Origin: a virus
Virus record (IMG/VR): IMGVR_UViG_3300044858_003202
Location: 1 to 29,242 of that record
DNA length: 29,242 bases
Reading direction: 5' to 3' (one strand)
The notes below the pieces were generated by a model. The model was not told where the DNA came from. It saw only the letters and a list, made by a program, of their open reading frames with translations, and searched no databases. Below are positions 22,737 to 27,579 of this stretch, piece by piece. Position numbers and translations under genes: made by a program. Position 1 is the stretch's first letter, and each line of letters starts with the position of its first letter.

Positions 22737-22918
22737 AGCTTGAAGATCTCGGCACGCCCGGCGAGCGCCGCGCCGCCCGCGCACTAATTGAGACCCCAGG
22801 CGTCTGGGTTCTCAGCCGCTACACCTACCGAGCCGTCGAGCTTCTCTTTCAGGAAGTCGGCAGGGAGGTGCCGCGCAATGTCTATTACGACGTACGCACG
22901 CCGGAGGTGGAAGCATGA
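22733..22918 (+). CDS. Small hypothetical protein
   Basis: A 61-residue protein (KLEDLGTPGERRAARALIET, then LSRYTYRAVELLFQEVGREV). Its start overlaps the previous stop as ATGA, with GGGAGAG a few bases upstream, and its end overlaps the next start as ATGA. The fold is probably one or two helices. The function is unknown. It is part of the SNF2 transcript. Confidence 0.65.
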   Translation: MKLEDLGTPGERRAARALIETPGVWVLSRYTYRAVELLFQEVGREVPRNVYYDVRTPEVEA

Positions 22919-23109
22919 CCATCGATCAGAATACTTTTAAGGCGCTGCTGAAGCAGCTCTCAGAGGAAGATCTAGAGCGCTGGGCGCAGGATCTTGCGCT
23001 CCACGGGTCAGGTGGTATCCGACAAGACAAGGACGGTAACGTAAGCTATGTGCCGTTTCTTGAGATCTATCGGATGGAACTGGAGGCCCAGAGTGAAACG
23101 AAGCATTAA
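22915..23109 (+). CDS. Small hypothetical protein
   Basis: A 64-residue acidic protein (FKALLKQLSEEDLERWAQDL, then GGIRQDKDGNVSYVPFLEIY). The pattern is a helix followed by a G..QDKDGNV.Y beta turn. It is coupled at its start by ATGA, with GGAGG upstream. The last 17 bases overlap the next gene. No family is recognised. Confidence 0.65.
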   Translation: MTIDQNTFKALLKQLSEEDLERWAQDLALHGSGGIRQDKDGNVSYVPFLEIYRMELEAQSETKH

Positions 23110-23299
23110 GCGCGAGCGGACGCAGGCTCAGATCGATGCTGAGCTGCGCCGCGAAGAGACCAGCACGAAGACGCTGGTGCGTCACAGCGCCGAGAGCGCT
23201 GCCGCCCTGGCAAAGCTGCGTCGCGTATTCAGCGAGAGCGACCCAGAGATCCTGCGCATGGCGCTGGTAGAGATGGCATCGAAGAAGAGGGGCCGATAA
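23093..23299 (+). CDS. Small basic helical protein
   Basis: A 68-residue protein from a GTG with GGAGG six bases upstream. The sequence is Lys/Arg- and Glu-rich (RERTQAQIDAELRREETSTK, then AALAKLRRVFSESDPEILRM, ending SKKRGR) and helical. It might be a small nucleic-acid or protein-binding helper. It ends in TAATG with the following ribbon-helix-helix gene, so the two are translationally coupled. No family is recognised. Confidence 0.62.
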   Translation: MKRSIKRERTQAQIDAELRREETSTKTLVRHSAESAAALAKLRRVFSESDPEILRMALVEMASKKRGR

Positions 23300-23520
23300 T
23301 GATCAAGAAGTCCATGCGTATTAACGGCCTGCGCACCAGCCTCGCTCTGGAGGCCGTCTTCTGGGATGGCCTTGAGCAGCTCGTTGATGAGCGCAAGACC
23401 ACGCCGCCAAAGCTGGTCGCGCAGATCGGCGAGACGCGCACTGACCCCACGATGTCGCTGGCCGCTGCAGTGCGCGTCTACCTTTACTCTCACGCGCGAG
23501 GCAGGAGCCAGAGCCGGTAG
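23299..23520 (+). CDS. RHH_4-type ribbon-helix-helix DNA-binding protein
   Basis: A 73-residue protein matching the alphaproteobacterial RHH_4 type. The ribbon strand is KKSMRINGLRTSLALE; helix 1 is AVFWDGLEQLVDE; helix 2 with LVAQIGETRTDPTMSLAAAVRVYLY completes the fold. Dimers of such proteins bind short palindromes through the paired strands. The gene closes the SNF2 transcript, and the next palindromic operator begins five bases after its stop. That makes it the leading candidate for the regulator of the seven right-arm operators (inference). A long insertion-free helix pair and short basic tail (HARGRSQSR) fit the family. Confidence 0.78.
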   Translation: MIKKSMRINGLRTSLALEAVFWDGLEQLVDERKTTPPKLVAQIGETRTDPTMSLAAAVRVYLYSHARGRSQSR

Positions 23521-23524
23521 GCAT

Positions 23525-23571
23525 CTGGATGTCCAGTTGACTATTAAACGCTGCCGTGGTAAGGCTCCTCG
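23525..23571 (+). promoter_or_regulatory. Operator 2 and weak promoter before the SprT-like gene
   Basis: CTGGATGTCCAG at 23525-23536 is followed by TTGACTATTAAACG. Two promoter readings are possible: -10 TATTAA (23542-23547) with a poor -35, or -35 TTGACT (23537-23542) with a weak TAAGGC at 23560. This is the only one of the seven operators without a clean promoter, so it may need an activator or act on read-through from the upstream genes. Confidence 0.55.
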
Positions 23572-23587
23572 CCTGACGACGAGGAGC
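23564..23587 (+). other. Hairpin covering the SprT-like ribosome site
   Basis: GCTCCTCG (23564-23571) pairs perfectly with CGAGGAGC (23580-23587) around an eight-base loop. The 3' arm contains the GAGGAG that serves the ATG at 23596. In RNA this would hide the ribosome site, so translation could be conditional. If transcription began at the later of the two candidate promoters, the 5' arm would be partly lost. Confidence 0.55.
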
Positions 23588-23595
23588 AAGACCAC

Positions 23596-24333
23596 ATGGC
23601 ACGAGCAAAAGACACACAACGCAGCAAGCTCTACAAGGCAGAGCGCGCTGTGTTTTCGTACTACCCTGGCCGCGTACTGAGCGGCGCGCCGGGCGCTACG
23701 CCCGGTGCAATGAAGCTCGGCAACCGCGTGTCGGTTGAAGAGATGGAAGCGCTGCACTGGAAGATCGGGATGTCGAAGCGCCTGAACACGAAGTATCGTG
23801 GCGGTCGCCCAGGTCGCTCGGTCACGGTGAAGATCGACACCCGCCGCAAGCGCGGTGGCGCTGCCAGCTACGGCGGCTACGTCAAGTACGGCCCGCCTGC
23901 GATGCTCGATTGGATCGTGTGCCACGAGATGGCTCACGAGCTGAACGACATCTTCTCGACCAACGAGAACCCGTACGAGCGTGCGTCGCACGGCTGGCGC
24001 TTCGCCGCGATCTACCTCGACGTCGTGAAGTTCATCATGGGCAAGGAAGCTCACGATCAACTGAAGGCCAGCTTCAAGGCCCACGGCGTCAAGTTCACCA
24101 AGCCGGTGAAGCGTGCGGTGAAAGCAGCGACGCCAGCTCAGATCGCGGCTCGCGCCGCGTTCGCCGAGAAGGCTCGGGCTCGCGCCGAAGCGAAGCGCAT
24201 CGCGAAGTGCGAGGCGTGGATCGAAGCGCAGACCACGTTCTACCTTAACGACGCGAAGCGCTGGAACGTCCCGATGACCGAGGCCGAGGCGCGAGCCAAA
24301 GCCTGGAAGTACGTCCCGTCAAACTTGCTGTAG
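23596..24333 (+). CDS. SprT-like zinc metallopeptidase
   Basis: A 245-residue protein with the SprT/Spartan-type active site VCHEMAHEL (His110, Glu111, His114) and a downstream SHGWRF whose His132 is the likely third ligand. The preceding strands (RSVTVKIDTRRKRGGAASYG) match the edge-strand region of such peptidases. SprT-type enzymes degrade proteins bound to or crosslinked to DNA. A long basic Ala/Lys helix (residues 170-205) and a C-terminal segment of about 35 residues follow. No zinc ribbon is visible. The ribosome site GAGGAG is nine bases upstream within a hairpin. The unit ends in a strong terminator. Confidence 0.8.
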   Translation: MARAKDTQRSKLYKAERAVFSYYPGRVLSGAPGATPGAMKLGNRVSVEEMEALHWKIGMSKRLNTKYRGGRPGRSVTVKIDTRRKRGGAASYGGYVKYGPPAMLDWIVCHEMAHELNDIFSTNENPYERASHGWRFAAIYLDVVKFIMGKEAHDQLKASFKAHGVKFTKPVKRAVKAATPAQIAARAAFAEKARARAEAKRIAKCEAWIEAQTTFYLNDAKRWNVPMTEAEARAKAWKYVPSNLL

Positions 24334-24337
24334 AAAG

Positions 24338-24366
24338 AAAGGCCCCGCTTCGGCGGGGCCTTTACT
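24338..24366 (+). terminator. Terminator with UUCG loop, fused to the next promoter
   Basis: AAAGGCCCCGC / GCGGGGCCTTT, an 11-bp stem closed by a TTCG tetraloop, then ACTTTT. The final TTT of the stem is also the start of the TTTACT that serves as -35 of the following promoter, so termination and re-initiation signals overlap. Confidence 0.85.
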
Positions 24367-24389
24367 TTTCTGGACATCCAGATTATACG
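24361..24389 (+). promoter_or_regulatory. Promoter and operator 3
   Basis: -35 TTTACT (24361-24366), 17-bp spacer, -10 TATACG (24384-24389). The palindrome CTGGACATCCAG fills 24370-24381. The bases after the -10 (ATGGGCTCAC) are nearly identical to those of operator 4 and similar at operators 5 and 6. Confidence 0.75.
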
Positions 24390-24412
24390 ATGGGCTCACG
24401 AGGAGCACACAG

Positions 24413-24715
24413 ATGCAAGCACAAGCATGGCACAACCGCGTAGTCACCAAGCTGATGGTCTCGGCCCGAGGCGATCTGATGTTGACTTCGCCCGGCGGCG
24501 ATCTCGCCACTCGTCGCTATTGGGACGAGAACAACAAGGAGCTTCCCCAGGAAGTCTGCCGACCGATGGAGATCCTGGCACGCATCAAGCCTGACGGGTG
24601 GACGCTCACGCCCGAGGGTTGCCAGTACATTCTGGAGAACTGCCCACCGCAGGACGTTCGCGAAGCGAACAAGCTGGTGAAGGTGCGAGACGCACTGGAT
24701 CTCTCCCGCCGGTAA
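24413..24715 (+). CDS. Hypothetical protein, operator-3 unit
   Basis: A 100-residue protein of unknown family. The first part is beta-like (VVTKLMVSARGDLMLTSPGG); the rest is mixed, with WTLTPEGCQYILENCPPQDV and a helical end (ANKLVKVRDALDLSRR). Two cysteines lie nine residues apart. GAGGAG sits eight bases before the ATG. It is a complete single-gene unit with its own promoter, operator and terminator, which suggests an accessory, moron-like gene. Confidence 0.75.
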   Translation: MQAQAWHNRVVTKLMVSARGDLMLTSPGGDLATRRYWDENNKELPQEVCRPMEILARIKPDGWTLTPEGCQYILENCPPQDVREANKLVKVRDALDLSRR

Positions 24716-24721
24716 ACTGAA

Positions 24722-24750
24722 AAGCCCCGCTGAAAGGCGGGGCTTTACTT
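24722..24750 (+). terminator. Terminator fused to the operator-4 promoter
   Basis: AAAGCCCCGC (24722-24731) and GCGGGGCTTT (24738-24747) form a 10-bp stem with loop TGAAAG. The trailing TTTACTTTT again doubles as the -35 TTTACT of the next promoter. Confidence 0.82.
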
Positions 24751-24773
24751 TTCTGGACATCCAGATTATATGA
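24745..24773 (+). promoter_or_regulatory. Promoter and operator 4
   Basis: -35 TTTACT (24745-24750), 17-bp spacer containing CTGGACATCCAG (24754-24765), -10 TATATG (24768-24773). The 31-base stretch from the -35 onward is almost identical to that of operator 3, which suggests recent duplication of the module between unrelated genes. Confidence 0.75.
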
Positions 24774-24797
24774 TGGGCTCACCACGGAGTTAGAGCG

Positions 24798-25139
24798 ATG
24801 ATCGACCAAAACATTGACGAACGCGCGGCGGCTGATTGGGGCGCTTTGTCCTGCCGCGAGCAGGACGCGGTGAACGAGGGCGCTTTCGGGCAGGCGAGCG
24901 ATGCGGTTCGCCGGTTCATGGATCGCGGCCTGGACTTGTCGGAAGCGCAGGAGCGCGCGGCGGCTGACTTCGACGCCATCGCGAAGGAAGCACGAGAGCG
25001 TGAGGTGTACGAAGCACGCCGCGTGATGACGCTGAAGCGCGCATCATTAGTTGCCGCCGCTCGCAAGCGCATGGTTGCGGCACGCACAACCGCGTTCGTC
25101 TGCGGCTTGTGCTCCTCGTTCGTCTGGGACGTGGAGTAA
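24798..25139 (+). CDS. Hypothetical helical protein, operator-4 unit
   Basis: A 113-residue, highly charged, alanine-rich helical protein (DERAAADWGALSCREQDAVN, then SEAQERAAADFDAIAKEARE and RRVMTLKRASLVAAARKRMV). It ends with a hydrophobic, cysteine-containing segment (AFVCGLCSSFVWDVE) in which CGLC could bind metal. GGAG precedes the ATG. It is a single-gene unit with its own operator and terminator. No family is recognised. Confidence 0.72.
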   Translation: MIDQNIDERAAADWGALSCREQDAVNEGAFGQASDAVRRFMDRGLDLSEAQERAAADFDAIAKEAREREVYEARRVMTLKRASLVAAARKRMVAARTTAFVCGLCSSFVWDVE

Positions 25140-25149
25140 ATCAGAGAGC

Positions 25150-25181
25150 AAACGCCCCATCGAAAGGTGGGGCGTTTGACT
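25150..25181 (+). terminator. Terminator fused to the operator-5 promoter
   Basis: AAACGCCCCA (25150-25159) and TGGGGCGTTT (25168-25177) form a 10-bp stem with an eight-base loop. The distal TTTGACTTTG provides the T-rich tail and, at 25176-25181, the TTGACT used as -35 by the next promoter. Confidence 0.8.
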
Positions 25182-25204
25182 TTGTCTGGATGTCCAGTTA
25201 TACA
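25176..25204 (+). promoter_or_regulatory. Promoter and operator 5
   Basis: Near-consensus promoter: TTGACT (25176-25181), 17-bp spacer, TATACA (25199-25204). The palindrome is in the opposite central orientation, CTGGATGTCCAG (25186-25197). The initiation region reads ATGGGCC, as at operators 3 and 4. Confidence 0.8.
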
Positions 25205-25229
25205 ATGGGCCTCCACAACGAGGTGCAAC

Positions 25230-25616
25230 ATGCAAGTTCAAGACGCAGCCAGCTTCATCTTCGCCGGTAACGCCACGGTCACCGTGGTCTCCAAGAAGAC
25301 CCAAGCTCGTTACACCTACCGGGTCCGCAAGGCCAAAGATGGCGACACGTTCTTCGCCTCTCTCCTCGCTGGCCCCAACAACGAGGTAGACTACGTCTAC
25401 CTCGGCCTCGCTTCACAGCGCGGCGTTCGTCTCACCGCCAAGTCCCGCATGAACGCGGACAGCCTGCCGGTGAAAGCACTGGACTTCGCGATCCGCAATC
25501 CGAACCACGCGGATCTGGAGATCCACCACGAAGGCCGGTGCGGTCGCTGCGCTCGGAAGCTCACCGTTCCCGAGAGCATCAAGACCGGCCTCGGTCCCGA
25601 GTGCGCCAAGCGCTAA
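25230..25616 (+). CDS. DUF6011-like protein
   Basis: A 128-residue protein. The C-terminus carries a short zinc-binding-type signature GRCGRCARKLTVPESIKTGLGPEC, split here as GRCGRCARKLTVPES and then IKTGLGPECAKR. This G.C..C.R.LT.P.SI..G.GP.C pattern is what I know as DUF6011. The N-terminal 85 residues are beta-rich (ATVTVVSKKTQARYTYRVRK, VDYVYLGLASQRGVRLT) and may be a separate small fold. The domain is widespread in phages and its role is unknown. GAGGTG precedes the chosen ATG; earlier in-frame starts lie within the promoter. Confidence 0.78.
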   Translation: MQVQDAASFIFAGNATVTVVSKKTQARYTYRVRKAKDGDTFFASLLAGPNNEVDYVYLGLASQRGVRLTAKSRMNADSLPVKALDFAIRNPNHADLEIHHEGRCGRCARKLTVPESIKTGLGPECAKR

Positions 25617-25622
25617 CCTGAG

Positions 25623-25647
25623 AGCCCCGCCGCAAGGCGGGGCTTTT
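25623..25647 (+). terminator. Terminator after the DUF6011-like gene
   Basis: AGCCCCGCC / GGCGGGGCT, a 9-bp stem with a GCAA tetraloop, followed by TTTGCTTT. Unlike the three preceding terminators it is not followed by the palindromic operator. Confidence 0.85.
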
Positions 25648-25670
25648 GCTTTAAGTAGAGGAGACATCAC

Positions 25671-25859
25671 ATGACCAGCGAAGATTGGGCCGACGAAGAA
25701 GAGACGTGTGGCGTCGCCATCGCCGAGCGCATCGCTCGCGCCCACGGCACCACACTGGCCGCGCTACAAGGCACGGGCGATGACGCCGGGTGGGTTGTGG
25801 TCGAGGTGAAGGATGGCATGGTCAGCCGTCGCCAGCTGCTGGAAGCGCTGGGCTATTGA
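25671..25859 (+). CDS. Small acidic hypothetical protein
   Basis: A 62-residue acidic protein (DWADEEETCGVAIAERIARA, then GWVVVEVKDGMVSRRQLLEA). The fold is probably one helix plus a beta hairpin. GAGGAG lies eight bases before the ATG. It lies between a terminator and the next promoter but has no operator or evident promoter of its own, so it may depend on terminator read-through. Its stop codon TGA is embedded in the -35 (TTGACC) of the next unit. No family is recognised. Confidence 0.68.
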   Translation: MTSEDWADEEETCGVAIAERIARAHGTTLAALQGTGDDAGWVVVEVKDGMVSRRQLLEALGY

Positions 25860-25884
25860 CCTATCTGGACATCCAGATTATACA
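25856..25884 (+). promoter_or_regulatory. Promoter and operator 6
   Basis: TTGACC (25856-25861), 17-bp spacer with CTGGACATCCAG (25865-25876), TATACA (25879-25884). This is a strong sigma70-like match. The -35 overlaps the last codons of the preceding gene. Confidence 0.8.
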
Positions 25885-25916
25885 ATCGGCCAACGACAAC
25901 ACACGGAGCTGACCAC

Positions 25917-26456
25917 ATGACCACACATTTCCAAGCTATCGCACCCGACGGCACAATCCTCCGTCGCTCATCGCAGAGCCGTACGTACGCGTACATGACT
26001 GCGGTGCGCAGCAAGCGCGAACCAAACAAGTGGACCGACGCCGGTTGGGCGTCGCGCCTGGATCTCGCGAACGCGGTCACAAGCCGCTACGCTAAGAGCG
26101 GCAATTTTGTCGAGGCGAAGACGCTGAAGGTTGAAGTCATCACGAACGCGAAGGCGAACGAGATCAAGAAGAGCAAGGTGACCGACGCCGATAAGCGCGC
26201 GACGAAGGTTGCCGCTAAGCTTCGCAAAGCTGGCATCATCGCATCGAAGAGCGGCACGCATGTTCGCGTTCACGTCCCGCTCATCAATCTCGGCGACGAC
26301 CATCCGGCCCGCGTTCCTGGCTGGTATTTCGATTACTTTAGCGAGGGCTCAAAGATCAACCGCCGCAGCCAACGCATCGCGCGGCTCATTGCGCGCCACG
26401 CAGCGGCGCAAGTCGGTTACCAGCTCGACAAGAATTGCTGGACCGTTGTTCTCTAG
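25917..26456 (+). CDS. Hypothetical basic protein, operator-6 unit
   Basis: A 179-residue lysine- and arginine-rich protein. The N-terminus (TTHFQAIAPDGTILRRSSQS) looks beta-like. The middle is basic and helical (NEIKKSKVTDADKRATKVAA, KLRKAGIIASKSGTHVRVHV). The C-terminus has RRSQRIARLIARHAAAQVGY and a final strand NCWTVVL. The basic helices suggest nucleic-acid contact. GGAG precedes the ATG. It has its own operator and terminator. No family is recognised. Confidence 0.73.
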   Translation: MTTHFQAIAPDGTILRRSSQSRTYAYMTAVRSKREPNKWTDAGWASRLDLANAVTSRYAKSGNFVEAKTLKVEVITNAKANEIKKSKVTDADKRATKVAAKLRKAGIIASKSGTHVRVHVPLINLGDDHPARVPGWYFDYFSEGSKINRRSQRIARLIARHAAAQVGYQLDKNCWTVVL

Positions 26457-26479
26457 GTCGCTCCCGACCAACTAACTTG

Positions 26480-26506
26480 AAGCCCCGCGAGAGCGGGGCT
26501 TTTTTT
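26480..26506 (+). terminator. Terminator after the operator-6 unit
   Basis: AAGCCCCGC / GCGGGGCTT, a 9-bp stem with a GAGA tetraloop, followed directly by a long T-run. This is the most classical of the right-arm terminators. Confidence 0.9.
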
Positions 26507-26511
26507 GTACG

Positions 26512-26541
26512 CTGGACATCCAGAGCGAGTTGCGTTATAGA
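26512..26541 (+). promoter_or_regulatory. Promoter and operator 7
   Basis: CTGGACATCCAG (26512-26523) overlaps the -35 here: TGGACA (26513-26518) is one base from TTGACA. A 17-bp spacer leads to TATAGA (26536-26541). So the operator is shifted one position relative to the others but still covers a core promoter element, as expected for repression by exclusion. Confidence 0.72.
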
Positions 26542-26577
26542 ATGCGCCGCCCCGGAGAGGGCAAGGAGCTGACCAAC

Positions 26578-27297
26578 ATGATTAACTTTAAAGATCTGAA
26601 GGGCCACCAATGGGCCTCCATCGGCATCGGCGTCTTGATCGTCGTCGCTGTCATCACCGTCGAGACACGCTCCATCGTGGGTGCGCTTCACGAGAACGAC
26701 GGTTTCGCTGGCATCAGCTGGGCCATGATCTCGGGCATCTTCGCTTTGCTCGCTGTCGTGTCCTTCGCAGTCGCTGGCTCGCTGAAGGAAGACTACCGTG
26801 GCCACGTCCGCGCTCGCGCCTTCCCGGCTCGCGTGCTGGCCATCGCCCTAGCGATTGTCCCGGCGTCGTTCTTCGGTTCGGCTGTGAAGGCCGACAACAT
26901 GCAGGACGAGTGGCTCGCCTACTCGACGCCTGCAATGGCGGGCCACCCGTCGTCGTACCAACTGGATCTCGACGTTGTCGAAGACCCCCAGTCGGATGTG
27001 ATGGAGCGTAACGCTGCTCGCTGGCGCATCCAAGAAAAGACGCCGGGCTCAATCGCTCTGTCTGTTCTGGACTTTGAGTTCTGGATGGCGATCTTCTTCC
27101 AGGCCATCCTACTCTTCGGTGCCGACGTGCTTCGCATTCCGGCCCCGATGACGAAGGCAGAGTTCGAGCACCTGAAGCGCAGCGCCGCTGCGAAGCAAGG
27201 TGCGGAAACCCGCCGCCGTCGCGCTGCTGAGAAGAAGGCAGCTGAGAAGAAGAAGGCGGGCGGCCTCAAGATCTTCGCTGGCGGTCGCAAGGACTAA
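26578..27297 (+). CDS. Four-helix membrane protein with basic tail
   Basis: A 239-residue membrane protein from the ATG at 26578 (AAGGAG nine bases upstream). Four hydrophobic helices are visible: WASIGIGVLIVVAVITV, WAMISGIFALLAVVSFAVAG, RVLAIALAIVPASFFGSAV and WMAIFFQAILLFGADVL. A polar loop of about 65 residues lies between helices 3 and 4. The C-terminal 50 residues are strongly basic (RRRRAAEKKAAEKKKAGG), likely cytoplasmic. A host-envelope modifying or exclusion role is conceivable for such an accessory unit but not shown. It is the last gene of the rightward arm. Confidence 0.78.
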   Translation: MINFKDLKGHQWASIGIGVLIVVAVITVETRSIVGALHENDGFAGISWAMISGIFALLAVVSFAVAGSLKEDYRGHVRARAFPARVLAIALAIVPASFFGSAVKADNMQDEWLAYSTPAMAGHPSSYQLDLDVVEDPQSDVMERNAARWRIQEKTPGSIALSVLDFEFWMAIFFQAILLFGADVLRIPAPMTKAEFEHLKRSAAAKQGAETRRRRAAEKKAAEKKKAGGLKIFAGGRKD

Positions 27298-27317
27298 GGC
27301 CAGCGCCCACCAAAGTG

Positions 27318-27347
27318 AAACGCCCCGGCTAATCGCCGGGGCGTTTT
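27318..27347 (+). terminator. Terminator at the end of the rightward arm
   Basis: AAACGCCCCGGC / GCCGGGGCGTTT, a 12-bp stem with loop TAATC and a following TTTTGCATTT. It separates the rightward units from the convergent DnaK unit and may work in both directions. Confidence 0.88.
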
Positions 27348-27444
27348 GCATTTCAGGCACCGCTTCTGCGCTAGCGTTTGCCGCGCTCTCTTTCTGAGGA
27401 CGGATCCTCGTCAGATCGGCGCGCGACAGCGCGCGGCGCAGGCG

Positions 27445-27579
27445 TCAGATAAATGTGATGAGACCGTCGATCCAGGGCGCGAGTTTATTCCAACCAAAAT
27501 AGACGACGACGGAAACGGCCAGCCACTTGAGCACAAAGTTCAAGGCGTTGGTGAGCGACGCTTGGTCTAGCTTGATCAT
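27445..27579 (-). CDS. 44-residue membrane peptide coupled to the DnaK-like gene
   Basis: A short leftward gene whose ATG overlaps the stop of the DnaK-like gene (ATGA). The product starts with a polar helix (MIKLDQASLTNALNFVLKWL), then has the hydrophobic segment AVSVVVYFGWNKLAPW and the end DGLITFI. This gives one probable membrane helix. Coupling to an HSP70 suggests a partner or a small membrane factor. A holin-like role is an alternative. No family is recognised. Between it and the terminator at 27347 lies about 100 bp with only a short GCGCGC inverted repeat. Confidence 0.62.
   Translation of the reverse strand: MIKLDQASLTNALNFVLKWLAVSVVVYFGWNKLAPWIDGLITFI

Noticed and set aside
23182-24084. 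Leftward 300-codon frame across the RHH and SprT-like genes
   Set aside because: It crosses operator 2 and two well-supported rightward genes, and shows no family resemblance.
20213-26541. Seven palindromes as GcrA/CcrM (GANTC) or LexA sites
   Set aside because: CTGGAyrTCCAG contains no GANTC, and it does not match the alphaproteobacterial LexA box (GTTC-N7-GTTC).
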